Positions 28,072-37,788 are shown, numbered from the stretch's first letter. The stretch: 64,000 nucleotides of DNA from Pseudomonas mangrovi (GCF_003052585.1 NZ_QASN01000020.1:248001-312000), one strand, 5' to 3'. Notes: generated by a model not told the origin, from the letters alone. Numbers and translations: made by a program.

Positions 28072-28371
28072 GTGCATGTCCCTGTCGTGAAAGGTGTTTC
28101 CAGTGTGTCTGGCAAGCCGTTGGCGCCGCGCGCTTCGCACTTGCGTGGCAATCGACCGCTTCGCTCAGTTTGCTATGACCGCAACGAGCGTTCCGGGTGC
28201 CATGCTGGCGTTTGGCTTTGTTTCAAGGAGTGCAAGAGCGTGAAGAACGCTGGCGAGCCGGGTTGGTTTGCCGGCTGCGGCTGCAAGAATGGGGCTTGCG
28301 CTGACAAATGAACAGGTCGAATACCGTCCGCGGAGAAAGTCCCGGTGTTGCTCATGGCCGGCGATATCGGC
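28072..28371. other. Intergenic region, no large gene
   Basis: This 300-bp gap lies between the hydrolase start and the end of a leftward gene. On the plus strand it carries a promoter-like TCGACC-16 bp-TATGAC (28152-28157, 28174-28179) and a possible 23-codon gene (28240-28311). Nothing else was recognised. Confidence 0.5.
28240..28311 (+). CDS. Candidate 23-residue cysteine-rich peptide
   Basis: A GTG start with AAGGAG (28225-28230) 9 nt before it encodes a peptide ending GWFAGCGCKNGACADK and TGA. Three cysteines in CGCxxxxC and glycine/tryptophan content suggest metal or thiol chemistry rather than chance. A promoter-like pair lies about 60 bp upstream. There is no homology evidence, and this could be noise. 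Confidence 0.35.
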   Translation: MKNAGEPGWFAGCGCKNGACADK

Positions 28372-28944
28372 TCAGTCGAGTATCTGCAGCTGTTCGACCC
28401 AGATCAGCTCGCAGGCGCCGTTGCCGGTATCTTCGCGGCTGAGCGAGCTGACCCAGCGAAAGCCGTCGTCGCCGTCGACCCGAACCAGTTGGCCAGAGAG
28501 ACGGAGCAGTTGTCCAGGTCGGACCTGGCCGAGTACTCGAGCTACCTCGGGGTTGGCCGGGATCAGGTGCATGTTGGCGCTGTGACGCTCGATCTCGCGG
28601 CGGGGTATCGGGAAGGTTTCGGTGCGCCAGTAGTACCAGCGATTGCTCTGGCGGATGTCGATCTGGCGAAGCAGTTGCGGGTCGGCCATCGGCCCCCAGC
28701 CCAGCGCAAGGTCGGTAGGCGAGATGCGTGCGCCGCGGTCGAAACGATAGTCCTCGCGCCCCAGCACCCGCGCCTCGATGCTGAGGGTTTCCAGCGCGGT
28801 GACGCGATGGTCTTCGACGCGCAGACTGCCAGTCGCCAGATCGCCGCTGCTGCTCGGCGCGTGCGGGGCGGGCGAGAAAAGTGGCCAGATCAGCCACAGG
28901 CCGAGCAGCAGTGCGACGAGGTACAGCAGGCGTTGTGCAGTCAT
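28372..28944 (-). CDS. Hypothetical protein with N-terminal membrane anchor
   Basis: 190 residues. One hydrophobic helix (about 5-22) is followed by a periplasmic part with RYYYW-like aromatic patches (NRWYYWRTETFPIPRREI) and an OB-like ending (GQLLRLSGQLVRVDGDDGFR, then WVSSLSRED). The end resembles proteins that are paralogues of DUF-type 'heme-handling' folds, but I do not recognise the family. It stands alone on its strand. Confidence 0.72.
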   Translation of the reverse strand: MTAQRLLYLVALLLGLWLIWPLFSPAPHAPSSSGDLATGSLRVEDHRVTALETLSIEARVLGREDYRFDRGARISPTDLALGWGPMADPQLLRQIDIRQSNRWYYWRTETFPIPRREIERHSANMHLIPANPEVARVLGQVRPGQLLRLSGQLVRVDGDDGFRWVSSLSREDTGNGACELIWVEQLQILD

Positions 28945-29032
28945 GGCGAGAGTCTGGGGTCGGGTGCCGTTTCGCGACCGTGTGCGAAAGGGCAGCAGAC
29001 CTTAGCAGCGCCGCTGCGCTTTGCCTACGGAC

Positions 29033-29257
29033 TCAAGCCTGGTGGTGCAGCCAGGCATGCGCGGGGCGCTTTGAGTCGGCTGCTTTCGGCTGCTCGATGC
29101 GCTGCCAGATGCGCTCATGGAGGTAGAAGCCGACCGAGTTCACCAGCGGTTCGATCGCGGCCACCAGCCCGCCGACCGCGACGCTGCCGGTCAACAGATA
29201 GGCGACCGAGAAGGCGATGCAGAAGTGCATGAGGGTGAAGGTAAGGGTCTTGGTCAT
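29033..29257 (-). CDS. DUF2061 small membrane protein
   Basis: 74 residues from ATG 29257, with AGGTGG 6 nt upstream. LTFTLMHFCIAFSVAYLLTG and GGLVAAIEPLVNSVGFYLHERIW are the two helices of DUF2061 (a membrane family with a conserved H...E.. segment). Unknown role. It is divergent from the acetate permease operon. Confidence 0.83.
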   Translation of the reverse strand: MTKTLTFTLMHFCIAFSVAYLLTGSVAVGGLVAAIEPLVNSVGFYLHERIWQRIEQPKAADSKRPAHAWLHHQA

Positions 29258-29398
29258 GATTGCGTCCACCTGAGAATGTTTTGCATTCGCCGTCAGGATG
29301 GCTGCGCCGGCGCGGATGGGGAAATGCAGTCTGGCGATGGCCGCCATAGGGTCCGGCTATGCCCCCTGGGGCGAGCGCAAAGTGGCGTCGCAGAGGCC

Positions 29399-29431
29399 TA
29401 CGACTTAGGTCGCGAGTACGACTAAGGTCGT
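29399..29431 (+). promoter_or_regulatory. Tandem palindromes upstream of the DUF485-actP operon
   Basis: Two imperfect palindromes, CGACTTAGGTCG (29401-29412) and CGACTAAGGTCG (29419-29430), each preceded by TA, are spaced 18 bp apart, 66 bp before the DUF485 ATG. Helically phased half-sites of CGAC/GTCG fit a LuxR-type response regulator dimer. The acetate-sensing CrbS/CrbR (MxtR/ErdR) system is the natural candidate, since it controls acs and actP in Pseudomonas. Confidence 0.5.
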
Positions 29432-29496
29432 CTGGGAGTAAGTCCGGCCGAGCTTAGAGTGCCTCCACCAGCGAACCTGCTGAGGAGGACAATAAA

Positions 29497-29805
29497 ATGC
29501 ACGACCAGACTTATGCGCTCATCCAGAAGAATCCCCGCTTCCAGGAACTGGTGAGCAAGCGCGACCGTTTTGCCTGGGGCCTATCCGCTGTGGTGCTGGG
29601 GCTCTATGTCGGCTTCATCCTGCTGATCGCCTTCGAGCCTGCGCTGCTCGGCACGCGTATCGGCGACAGCTCGATCACCTGGGGCATTCCCCTGGGCGTG
29701 GGACTGATCCTTTCTGCCTTCCTGCTCACCGGTGTGTACGTGGTCCGCGCCAACGGCGAATTCGACCGCCTGACTTCGGCCGTGCTGAAAGAGGTGCAGA
29801 AATGA
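29497..29805 (+). CDS. yjcH: DUF485 membrane protein, ActP partner (YjcH)
   Basis: 102 residues with two helices. [21 protein letters not shown] and the [24 protein letters not shown] end are typical of DUF485. The ATG follows GAGGAGG (29479-29485). It overlaps the actP start by 4 bp. It is thought to be an accessory subunit of the cation/acetate symporter. Confidence 0.92.
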   Translation: MHDQTYALIQKNPRFQELVSKRDRFAWGLSAVVLGLYVGFILLIAFEPALLGTRIGDSSITWGIPLGVGLILSAFLLTGVYVVRANGEFDRLTSAVLKEVQK

Positions 29806-31460
29806 TCCGCCGCATTCTTGCAGCCTGCGCGCTGTTGCTGGTCGCCCCGGCTCTCTGGGCCGCCGGTGCCCTGGAAGGCGAGGTGCAGCGCCAGCCGCTC
29901 AACGTCTCAGCCATCCTGATGTTCCTCGCTTTCGTCGGCGGCACGCTCTACATCACCTACTGGGCGTCCAAGCGCAACACCTCGACCTCCGACTTCTACA
30001 CCGCCGGCGGCAGCATCACCGGTTTCCAGAATGGCCTGGCCATCGCCGGTGACTACATGTCGGCGGCGTCCTTCCTGGGCATTTCCGCGCTGGTGTTCAC
30101 CTCCGGCTACGACGGCCTGATCTACTCGATCGGCTTTCTGGTCGGCTGGCCGGTGATCCTCTTCCTGATCGCCGAGCGCCTGCGCAACCTGGGCAAGTAC
30201 ACCTTCGCCGACGTCGCCTCCTATCGTCTCGGGCAGAAGGAAATCCGCATTCTCTCCGCCTGCGGCTCGCTGGTGGTGGTGGCCTTCTACCTGATCGCGC
30301 AGATGGTCGGTGCCGGCAAGCTGATCCAGCTGCTGTTCGGCCTCGACTACCTGGTGGCGGTGGTGCTGGTGGGCATCCTGATGATGCTCTATGTGCTCTT
30401 CGGCGGCATGCTTGCCACCACCTGGGTACAGATCATCAAGGCGGTGATGCTGCTCTCCGGCGCCAGCTTCATGGCCATCATGGTGATGAAGCACGTCGAC
30501 TTCGACTTCGCCCGCCTGTTCAGCGAAGCCATCGCCGTGCATCCCAAGGGCGAGGCGATCATGAGCCCCGGCGGCCTGGTCAAGGACCCGGTGTCGGCGA
30601 TCTCGCTCGGTCTTGCGCTGATGTTCGGCACCGCCGGCCTGCCGCATATCCTGATGCGCTTCTTCACCGTCTCCGACGCCAAGGAAGCCCGCAAGAGCGT
30701 GTTCTACGCCACCGGCTTCATCGGCTACTTCTACATCCTGACCTTCATCATCGGCTTCGGCGCGATCCTGCTGGTCAGCACCAACCCCGACTTCAAGGAC
30801 GCCACCGGCGGTCTGATCGGCGGCACCAACATGGCCGCGGTGCACCTGGCCAATGCGGTGGGCGGCAACCTGTTCCTCGGCTTCATCTCGGCGGTGGCCT
30901 TCGCCACCATCCTCGCGGTGGTCGCTGGCCTGACCCTGGCCGGTGCCTCGGCGGTGTCGCATGACCTCTACGCCAGCGTGATCAAGAAGGGCAAGGCCAA
31001 CGACAAGGAGGAGATGCGCGTGTCACGGATCACCACCATCGCCCTGGGCATCCTGGCGATCTTCCTCGGAATCGCCTTCGAGAAGCAGAACATCGCCTTC
31101 ATGGTCGGCCTGGCGTTCTCGATCGCCGCCAGCTGCAACTTCCCGGTGCTGTTCCTTTCGATGTACTGGAAGAAACTGACCACCCGCGGTGCGCTGATCG
31201 GCGGGTCGTTGGGCCTGCTGACCGCGGTGGTGCTGATGATCCTGGGGCCGACCGTATGGGTGCAGGTGCTCGGCCATGCCGAGGCGATCTTCCCCTACGA
31301 ATACCCTGCGCTGTTCTCGATGCTGGTGGCGTTCAGTGGTATCTGGCTGTTCTCCATCACCGACAAGTCCAGTGCCGCAGCCAGCGAGCGCGCGCTGTTC
31401 CTGCCGCAGTTCGTCCGCTCGCAGACCGGCCTGGGGGCCAGCGGTGCGGTGGCGCACTGA
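29802..31460 (+). CDS. actP: Cation/acetate symporter
   Basis: 552 residues. A signal-like first helix ([20 protein letters not shown]) is followed by the sodium:solute symporter fold of about 13 membrane segments. Family blocks include [40 protein letters not shown] and [20 protein letters not shown]. It imports acetate and other short acids coupled to Na+ or H+. Downstream is a strong terminator. Confidence 0.92.
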   Translation: MIRRILAACALLLVAPALWAAGALEGEVQRQPLNVSAILMFLAFVGGTLYITYWASKRNTSTSDFYTAGGSITGFQNGLAIAGDYMSAASFLGISALVFTSGYDGLIYSIGFLVGWPVILFLIAERLRNLGKYTFADVASYRLGQKEIRILSACGSLVVVAFYLIAQMVGAGKLIQLLFGLDYLVAVVLVGILMMLYVLFGGMLATTWVQIIKAVMLLSGASFMAIMVMKHVDFDFARLFSEAIAVHPKGEAIMSPGGLVKDPVSAISLGLALMFGTAGLPHILMRFFTVSDAKEARKSVFYATGFIGYFYILTFIIGFGAILLVSTNPDFKDATGGLIGGTNMAAVHLANAVGGNLFLGFISAVAFATILAVVAGLTLAGASAVSHDLYASVIKKGKANDKEEMRVSRITTIALGILAIFLGIAFEKQNIAFMVGLAFSIAASCNFPVLFLSMYWKKLTTRGALIGGSLGLLTAVVLMILGPTVWVQVLGHAEAIFPYEYPALFSMLVAFSGIWLFSITDKSSAAASERALFLPQFVRSQTGLGASGAVAH

Positions 31461-31485
31461 TCGACGACTCTCTGCGTGAACCTTG

Positions 31486-31512
31486 GGCAGCCTTCGGGCT
31501 GCCATTTTTTTT
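31486..31512 (+). terminator. Intrinsic terminator of actP
   Basis: GGCAGCC-TTCG-GGCTGCC followed by eight T residues, 25 bp past the stop. Confidence 0.9.
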
Positions 31513-31520
31513 GCTGCTTT

Positions 31521-31562
31521 TTCCTTCTCCGTGGGGAGAGGGTGCCGGAAGCGGGTGAGGGA
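31521..31562. repeat. Dispersed repeat, copy 2 (short)
   Basis: CTTCTCC-GTG-GGGAGAGGGTGCCGG then AGCGGGTGAGGG, the right-hand half of the 14675-14820 repeat. Confidence 0.65.
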
Positions 31563-31587
31563 AGCCTCGGTGTGCAGGGTCTCCATC

Positions 31588-31618
31588 CGTAGGGTGGATG
31601 ACGCCTTGTTCATCCACC
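31588..31618. repeat. CGTAGGGTGGA hairpin repeat
   Basis: GGTGGATG-10 nt-CATCCACC. Related CGTAGGGTGGA elements occur at 36991-37020 and 37863-37940. Confidence 0.55.
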
Positions 31619-31692
31619 GGGGATTGTCTGGTGGATGGGGAAAGCGCCATCGACCCTAGGGTCGAGACCAGCCGGCGTGCAGCCGCGGTTTT

Positions 31693-31800
31693 CCTTATCC
31701 GGCTGCGGGGTGATGGTTTGCGGTGGTTGTCATGCAGAGCTTGAGCACACACCGCTTTCCCTCTCCATCGGGAGAGGGTGCCGAAGGCGGGTGAGGGATG
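31693..31800. repeat. Dispersed repeat, copy 3
   Basis: It starts CCTTATCCGGC, contains TGTCATGCAGAGCTTGAGCA and ends GGGAGAGGGTGCCGAAGGCG then GGTGAGGG. It lies between actP and the end of the leftward GGDEF-EAL gene. Confidence 0.7.
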
Positions 31801-31835
31801 CTTCAGGCGACTCGCAGCCAGCGTGCAGCGACGGG

Positions 31836-34487
31836 TCACCCACGTCGCTGATCGTCATGCCCTCCGGGCAGATGCTCCTCGCAGTAGCGCTCGAACTCGG
31901 TAACCGGCATCGGCCGGCCGAACAGGTGGCCCTGGAAGCGACGGCAGCCGTTGTTCAGCAGCAGCGCGTGCTGTGCCCGGGTTTCTACCCCTTCGGCGAT
32001 CACCTGCAACTGCAGGCTCTGCGCCAGCGCGCCTATGGTGCGGGTGATGGCCAGGCTGGCGGGGCTGTCGACCAGGTGATCGATGAACGACTGATCGATC
32101 TTCAACTGGTCCAGTGGCAGGCGCTGCAGGTAGAAGATCGACGAGTAGCCGGTACCGAAGTCGTCGATCGAGAAACGCACGCCCCTGGCGCGCAGGCGCT
32201 CCATTCGTTCGCAGGCGCTACCGATGTCGTCGAGCAGCAGGGTTTCGGTCAGCTCCAGACACAGTCGGACCGGCTGCGCGTGGTGCCGCTCGAGCATCCC
32301 CAGGAGGGTGTCGACGAAGTCGTCGCGGTACAGCGATGCGGCGCTCAGGTTGACCGACAAACTCAGGCCGGCCAGGCGCGGATCCTCGGACCAGAGCGCA
32401 AGCTGGCGGCAGGCCTGCTCCAGTATATGCAGGTCCAGACGCTGGATCAGCCGTGCGCGGCGCGCCGATTCGAGGAACTGTTCGGGCGCCAGCAGGCCCC
32501 GTTGCGGGTGCTGCCAACGCAGCAGGGCTTCGCCGCCGACCAGGCCGAGGTCCTCGTCCATCTGCGGCTGGATGTGCAGGGTGAATTCCTCGCGTGCCAG
32601 CCCGTCGAAGATGTCCGCCTCCAGGCGCATCCGCTCGCTGACCAGTTGCTGCATGCCGGCGTCGAAGAAGCGCAGTGCGTTCTTGCCGGCACTCTTGGCT
32701 TCGTACATGGATATGTCGGCGCGGGTCAGCAGCTCTTCGACCTCGGCGCTGGCATCGCTGAACAGCACCACGCCGATGCTGGCGCTGCTGTGCAGTTGCA
32801 GGGCGCCGATGCGGTAGGGGGCGTCCATTGCCGCGAGGATCTTCTTGCCCAGCTTCTCTGCCTGGTCTGCGGCTTCGTCGGGCTGCTGCGCCAGGTTCTC
32901 CAGCATCACCACGAACTCGTCGCCACCCAGGCGCGCGACCGTGTCGCTGGTTCTGACCTGTTCCTGCAGACGCGTCGCTGCGGCCTGCAGCAGCAGGTCA
33001 CCGGTCTGGTGGCCGTGCAGGTCGTTGATGTTCTTGAAGCCGTCCAGATCGATGAACATCAGTGCGCTGCAATGCGCCAGGCGTTCGGCGGCGAAGATCG
33101 CCTGCTGCAGCCGGTCGAGCAGCAGGCGGCGGTTGGGCAGCCCGGTCAGCGGGTCGTAGAAGGCCAGGGTGCGGATGCGTTCGTCTGCCGCGCGCCGCTC
33201 GGTGATATCGGTGAGCGCGGCGACGTAATGGCTGATCTGTCCTTGATCGTCGCGCACCGCGCTGATCGACAGCCACTCGGGGAAGATCTCGCCGTTCTTG
33301 CGCCGGTTCCAGATCTCGCCCTGCCAGCTTTCGTGCTCCTGAATCGCATGCCACATCTGCTGATAGAAAGTGGCGTCCTGGCGGCCCGAGCCGAGGATGC
33401 CGGCCTGCTGGCCGAGCACGTCTTCGGGCTGGTAGCCGGTGATGGCGGTAAAGGCCTTGTTCACCCGCAGGATGCGGGTCTGCGCATCGGTGACGAACAT
33501 GCCCTGCTGCGATTCGAAGGCGATCGCAGCGATGCGCTTTTCCAGCTCGAACTGCTTGCGCTCGGTGATGTCGCGGCCCAGCCAGAGGATCGCCGGGCGG
33601 CCATCGATGTCGCGCTCCAGGCGTCTGGCTCGGCCCTCGTAAACGCGCTCGCCCAGGGCTGTCTGCAAGCGGTACTCCACCAGCGGCGGCTGACGATGCT
33701 CCAGCGCCAGTTGCAGGTAGTCGCGGATGCGCGCCGCTTCCTTGTCACCGAGCAGATCTTCCAGGTGCCGGCCTTCCAGCTTGGCTGACGTCAGTTGCGG
33801 ATCGCCGGAGGAGAATTCGAGGATGCGTCCGTCCAAGTCGAGTACCGCCAGCAGGTCGGGGATGGACTGGGTGATGGCACGATGGCGCGCTTCGCTCAGA
33901 TGCAGGGCACGCAGGGTCTCGGCGCGGCGGCGCATGTCATCCAGCAGCAGGCCGAGGGCCGCGACCACCAATGGAAAGAACAGCAGCAGCGGCAATGCCA
34001 CCTGTTCCAGCACGAACGGGCCCAGGCGCCCCGGCAGCAGCAGCTGAATGCTCAATATCGCCACATGCAGAACCAGGCCGAAGCCGAGCAGTTGCCAGAC
34101 GCCGATACGCAGATGCCCGGAGAGAAAAAGGTGGCGGTAGGCCAGACCGAACAGAACCGGCAGGATCACGCTACCGATGCCGACGAAGACGCCGCTGCCG
34201 CCGATCCATACGCGGTACGCGCCTGCTATCAATGCAGCCAGCCCGCCGACCAGCGTCCCGCCGAACAGCGCCGCCATGCTCAGCACCACGCTGCGTGCGT
34301 CGAAGATCAGGCCGGGAGCGAGCTCCAGCGGACGGCTCATGCCGATCACGCAGGCCACGCCGAACCACAGCCCGGCGAAGAGCTTGCCGCGGTTGCAGGC
34401 GCTTCGTTGCCAGAGAGATTTGTTGAAAGTCAGCAGCCAGCAGAGGCTGAACAGCAGTAGGGCGTTTTCGATCAGAGCATGGGTCAT
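31836..34487 (-). CDS. Membrane PAS-GGDEF-EAL cyclic-di-GMP protein
   Basis: 883 residues from ATG 34487. The open frame runs 234 codons further upstream but there it is antisense to a real gene. Five or more N-terminal membrane helices (GLIFDARSVVLSMAALFGG, of the 5TM-LYT type) precede two PAS/PAC units (ITERKQFELEKRIAAIAFES and YVAALTDITERRA ends). The GGDEF motif is at 521-525 (LGGDEF), and EALLRW starts at E653, with DDFGTGYSS and QGHLFGRPM. Both active sites look intact, so it may make or break c-di-GMP. It is a single gene on its strand. Confidence 0.9.
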   Translation of the reverse strand: MTHALIENALLLFSLCWLLTFNKSLWQRSACNRGKLFAGLWFGVACVIGMSRPLELAPGLIFDARSVVLSMAALFGGTLVGGLAALIAGAYRVWIGGSGVFVGIGSVILPVLFGLAYRHLFLSGHLRIGVWQLLGFGLVLHVAILSIQLLLPGRLGPFVLEQVALPLLLFFPLVVAALGLLLDDMRRRAETLRALHLSEARHRAITQSIPDLLAVLDLDGRILEFSSGDPQLTSAKLEGRHLEDLLGDKEAARIRDYLQLALEHRQPPLVEYRLQTALGERVYEGRARRLERDIDGRPAILWLGRDITERKQFELEKRIAAIAFESQQGMFVTDAQTRILRVNKAFTAITGYQPEDVLGQQAGILGSGRQDATFYQQMWHAIQEHESWQGEIWNRRKNGEIFPEWLSISAVRDDQGQISHYVAALTDITERRAADERIRTLAFYDPLTGLPNRRLLLDRLQQAIFAAERLAHCSALMFIDLDGFKNINDLHGHQTGDLLLQAAATRLQEQVRTSDTVARLGGDEFVVMLENLAQQPDEAADQAEKLGKKILAAMDAPYRIGALQLHSSASIGVVLFSDASAEVEELLTRADISMYEAKSAGKNALRFFDAGMQQLVSERMRLEADIFDGLAREEFTLHIQPQMDEDLGLVGGEALLRWQHPQRGLLAPEQFLESARRARLIQRLDLHILEQACRQLALWSEDPRLAGLSLSVNLSAASLYRDDFVDTLLGMLERHHAQPVRLCLELTETLLLDDIGSACERMERLRARGVRFSIDDFGTGYSSIFYLQRLPLDQLKIDQSFIDHLVDSPASLAITRTIGALAQSLQLQVIAEGVETRAQHALLLNNGCRRFQGHLFGRPMPVTEFERYCEEHLPGGHDDQRRG

Positions 34488-34642
34488 CGAGAGCGTCGCT
34501 TGGCGGTGGCAGCGATCCGTGCGTGCTCCAGGCCGATAGTGGCTACTGGCCAGAGTATCGCACAGGCATGCGGCCGTTGCTGATCTGCGGCACATCTCCC
34601 GATTTGACCGGGCTGGCCGGAATATATAGGGCGACGAACGGT

Positions 34643-34669
34643 TGTCGATTGCCGGCGGCGTCATTCGAC
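34643..34669 (+). promoter_or_regulatory. Candidate ECF42 sigma promoter
   Basis: TGTCGA (34643-34648), 17 bp, CGAC (34666-34669), about 77 bp before the SnoaL-like gene. From memory, ECF42 promoters have TGTCGA at -35 and CG(A/T)C at -10, so this matches an autoregulated promoter of the operon ending in the ECF42 gene. Confidence 0.5.
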
Positions 34670-34745
34670 CAGATGACAGAACCGGCCGTGCAGCGGCGGG
34701 TCTGCAGCATTCGACCCAACCGATACTCCCCCCCTGGAGGCAACC

Positions 34746-35195
34746 ATGAAAACGCAAGTGAACGACAGTGCAGCCGAGCAGGAGCTGCGCCAGCTCATCT
34801 CTACCTGGAGTCAGGCGGTAAAGCGCCAGGACATCGAGCAGATCCTCGCCATCTATGCCAAGGAGGTGGTCGCCTTCGATGCGATCGGCCAGTTGCAGTT
34901 CAAGGGCCTGGACAGCTACGCCGCGCACTGGCGCGCGTGCATGGAGCACTGCCCCGGTGAGGGCGTGTTCGAGCTGCATGAGGTCGCCGTGCAGGCCCAG
35001 GGCGATCTGGGCTTCGCCCACTGGCTGGTGCGGTGCGGTCCGCCAAGCACCGATGGCAGCGAACCGCAGGTCTGCTGGATGCGCGCCAGCGCCTGCTACC
35101 GCCGCGGCGCCGAGGGCTGGCGGGTGGTGCATGAGCACTGGTCGGCACCCTGCGATATGGAAACTGGCAAGACCCTGTTCGACCTGCAACCCTGA
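34746..35195 (+). CDS. SnoaL/DUF4440-like NTF2-fold protein
   Basis: 149 residues. EQELRQLISTWSQAVKRQDI, LAIYAKEVVAFDAIGQLQFKG and WRVVHEHWSAPCD show the NTF2-like fold, with a hydrophobic cavity for a small ligand. TGGAGG precedes the ATG. It opens an operon with a YCII protein and an ECF42 sigma factor. The role is not known, but cavity proteins with ECF42 genes are usual. Confidence 0.85.
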   Translation: MKTQVNDSAAEQELRQLISTWSQAVKRQDIEQILAIYAKEVVAFDAIGQLQFKGLDSYAAHWRACMEHCPGEGVFELHEVAVQAQGDLGFAHWLVRCGPPSTDGSEPQVCWMRASACYRRGAEGWRVVHEHWSAPCDMETGKTLFDLQP

Positions 35196-35265
35196 GCTGG
35201 CGAACCGGCCTTTGCGCCGGTTCCTGCCCCAACCAGATGTCGGGCCTGGCCCGCTGGAGTCTGCA

Positions 35266-35640
35266 ATGAAATATCTCTGCCTGGTCTACTGCGACGAAGC
35301 GCTGCTGCACAGCCTGCCGGACAGCCCGCAGGACGAGGAATGTCACGCCTTTGCCGAGTCGGTGCAGAACAGCGGCCGACTGGTGGCCGCGCAGGCGCTG
35401 CAGCCGGTGAGCAGCGCCACCACCTTGCGCGTGCGCGGGGGCCAGCTGTCGATCACCGACGGACCCTTTGCCGAAACCAAGGAACAGCTGGCCGGCTTCT
35501 ACCTGATCGAGGCGCGCGACCTGAACGAGGCGATCCAGATCGGCTCGCGGATTCCGCCGGCCCGCGTTGGCAGCATCGAGGTACGTCCGGTGCGTGAGCT
35601 GGACGTGGAGCAACCGTCGGGCACGCAGGTGTCAGCCTGA
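35266..35640 (+). CDS. YCII/DGPF domain protein
   Basis: 124 residues; the signature [20 protein letters not shown] is complete. The YCII fold resembles ferredoxin-like dimers (EthD, muconolactone isomerase). DGPF proteins are the characteristic neighbours of ECF42 sigma factors. It lies 17 bp before the sigma gene and 70 bp after the SnoaL gene. Confidence 0.9.
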   Translation: MKYLCLVYCDEALLHSLPDSPQDEECHAFAESVQNSGRLVAAQALQPVSSATTLRVRGGQLSITDGPFAETKEQLAGFYLIEARDLNEAIQIGSRIPPARVGSIEVRPVRELDVEQPSGTQVSA

Positions 35641-35657
35641 GTGGAAGGCCAGGCTCG

Positions 35658-36911
35658 ATGAGCGGGTCGCCTCCGGACAGCGTTGCGATCGAGGCGATCT
35701 ACCGCCACGAGTCGCGGCGTGTGTTGGCGACCCTGATTCGCCTGCTCGGCGATTTCGACCTGGCCGAGGAAGCGCTGCAGGATGCGTTCTGCGCGGCCCT
35801 GCAGAGCTGGCCGAATGATGGGCTGCCAGCCAGTCCGCGCGCCTGGCTGGTTTCCACCGGGCGCTTCAAGGCGATCGACGCGCTGCGCCGCCGGGCGCGC
35901 TTCGACCGCTCCGATGCCGGCCAGCTGGCGCTGCTCGCAGCCACCGTCGAGGATGATTTCTCGACCGAGGTGCTGGAAGACGATCGCCTGCGGCTGATCT
36001 TCACCTGCTGCCACCCGGCGTTGGCCGCTGAGGCGCGCGTGGCATTGACCCTGCGCGAGGTCTGCGACCTGAGTACCGAGGAGATTGCCCGTGCCTTCCT
36101 GCTGCGCAGCCAGACCATGGCGCAGCGCATCGTCCGCGCCAAGGCAAAGATCCGCACCGCACGCATTCCCTACGAAGTGCCGGGTCTTGCCGAACTGCCG
36201 GAACGCCTGGATAGCGTTCTGCAGGTGATCTACCTGATCTTCAACGAAGGCTATGCCGCGGCCAGTGGCGAGGCGTTGACGCGTGCGGATCTGTGCGCCG
36301 AGGCGATCCGCCTGGCGCGGCTGCTGCTCGAATTGCTGCCGGACGCCGAAGTGATGGGATTGCTGGCGCTGATGTTGTTGCACGAGTCGCGACATGCGGC
36401 GCGGGCGGACCAGGAGGGCGAACTGGTCCTGCTGGATGAGCAGGATCGCTCGCTGTGGGACCAGGCGCTGATTGCCGAGGGTGGCGCACTGGTCGAGCAG
36501 GCGCTGCGCAGCCGGCGATTCGGCGTCTACACGCTGCAGGCGGCGATTGCTGCGGTGCATGCCGAAGCGCCGAGTGCTGGGCAAACCGACTGGGCACAGA
36601 TCGTCGGTCTCTACGATGTACTGCTGCGCATGGCGCCGTCGCCGGTGGTAGCGCTCAACCGCGCGGTTGCCCTGGCAATGCGCGACGGGCCCCAGGCCGG
36701 GCTGGCGGTACTCGAACGCCTGCGCGAGCGGGGCGAACTGCTGGACTATCCGCCGGCGCTGATCGCCCGCGCCGAACTCTGCCGCAAGCTCGACCGCCTG
36801 GACGAGGCGCGTGAAGGCTACCTGGCGGCCCTCGGACTGCCCCTGGCCGAGCCCCAGCGACGCCTGCTGCAGCGGCGCATCGAGTCGCTCGATTGCCTGG
36901 TGGGTGTCTGA
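35658..36911 (+). CDS. ECF42-type RNA polymerase sigma factor
   Basis: 417 residues, much longer than normal ECF factors. Sigma region 2 is at about 12-80 ([20 protein letters not shown]), region 4 at about 110-165 ([20 protein letters not shown]). A C-terminal domain of about 240 residues has TPR-like helices ([38 protein letters not shown]). This extension replaces an anti-sigma factor in the ECF42 group and is needed for activity. The target genes likely include its own operon. Confidence 0.9.
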   Translation: MSGSPPDSVAIEAIYRHESRRVLATLIRLLGDFDLAEEALQDAFCAALQSWPNDGLPASPRAWLVSTGRFKAIDALRRRARFDRSDAGQLALLAATVEDDFSTEVLEDDRLRLIFTCCHPALAAEARVALTLREVCDLSTEEIARAFLLRSQTMAQRIVRAKAKIRTARIPYEVPGLAELPERLDSVLQVIYLIFNEGYAAASGEALTRADLCAEAIRLARLLLELLPDAEVMGLLALMLLHESRHAARADQEGELVLLDEQDRSLWDQALIAEGGALVEQALRSRRFGVYTLQAAIAAVHAEAPSAGQTDWAQIVGLYDVLLRMAPSPVVALNRAVALAMRDGPQAGLAVLERLRERGELLDYPPALIARAELCRKLDRLDEAREGYLAALGLPLAEPQRRLLQRRIESLDCLVGV

Positions 36912-36938
36912 TCGGGCTGGCGGTTTCATGGGGCCGTC

Positions 36939-36965
36939 GGCGCGATGCACTTTGCTTATTGCGCC
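36939..36965. repeat. 27-bp inverted-repeat element, copy C
   Basis: GGCGCGATGCAC...TTATTGCGCC, the same layout as copies at 14859 and 20203. Confidence 0.5.
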
Positions 36966-36990
36966 CTACGCGGCGCGGCGTCGTTCCGTA

Positions 36991-37020
36991 GGGTGGATTA
37001 GCCGCAGGCGTAGTCCACCC
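36991..37020. repeat. GGGTGGA hairpin repeat
   Basis: GGGTGGA-16 nt-TCCACCC inverted repeat, a REP-like element between the ECF42 operon and tpm. Confidence 0.6.
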
Positions 37021-37117
37021 TCTTCGCGGCGCAGAGTCGGCGGTTGTCTGGGTGGTGTCGTCCCATTCGGCGCAAAGGCCTTTAGAATGCCGGCTCGGCA
37101 GATTCTGGAGGTGGGCG

Positions 37118-37777
37118 GTGCACGAGGATTTCTGGCAGGCGCGCTGGGCGCGCGACGAGATCGGCTTTCATCAGGAGCAGGTCAATCCCTATCTGCAACG
37201 CTTCTGGTCGCAGCTGCAGCTGTCCGCGGCTAGTCGGGTGCTGGTGCCCTTGTGCGGCAAGTCGCGCGACATGCTTTGGCTCGCGGCCCAGGGGCATCGC
37301 GTGCTCGGCATCGAGCTGGCGGAGAAGGCGGTGGTGGATTTCTTCGCCGAACAGCAGCTGGAACCGCAGATCGGCCAGCGGGGTGCGTTTCGTACCTTCT
37401 CGGCCCAGGGCATCGAGCTGTGGTGCGGCGACTTCTTTGCGCTGCGTCCCGAGGACGTCGCCGACTGCGAGGCGCTCTATGACCGCGCGGCGCTGATCGC
37501 TCTGCCGCCCGCGATGCGCAGCGATTATCTGGCGGCCCTGGGGCGGTTGCTGCCTGACGGGTGCCGCGGGCTATTGGTTACCCTGGACTACGACCAGGCG
37601 CAGATGGAAGGGCCACCCTTCGCCGTGCCCGATGCGGAAGTGCATGCCGGTCTGGGTGATGCATGGCAGATCCAGCTGCTCGAGCGTGAGGACGTACTGG
37701 GCAGCAACTGGAAATTTCTCAAGCGCGGTATCGAGGCGCTACACGAGAGCGTGTATGCGCTGACCAGAGCCGGCTGA
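37118..37777 (+). CDS. tpm: Thiopurine S-methyltransferase
   Basis: 219 residues from GTG 37118, with GGAGG at 37107-37111. [18 protein letters not shown] opens the bacterial TPMT fold; [16 protein letters not shown] is the SAM motif, and [11 protein letters not shown] is characteristic. It methylates thiopurines, and in pseudomonads inorganic and organic selenium and tellurium compounds. It stands alone with repeats on both sides. Confidence 0.9.
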   Translation: MHEDFWQARWARDEIGFHQEQVNPYLQRFWSQLQLSAASRVLVPLCGKSRDMLWLAAQGHRVLGIELAEKAVVDFFAEQQLEPQIGQRGAFRTFSAQGIELWCGDFFALRPEDVADCEALYDRAALIALPPAMRSDYLAALGRLLPDGCRGLLVTLDYDQAQMEGPPFAVPDAEVHAGLGDAWQIQLLEREDVLGSNWKFLKRGIEALHESVYALTRAG

Positions 37778-37788
37778 TCGAGGTGCGG

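Noticed and set aside
34488..35189. N-terminal extension of the GGDEF-EAL protein to 1117 residues
   Set aside because: It runs antisense to the SnoaL-like gene. The ATG at 34487 starts directly before the first membrane helix.
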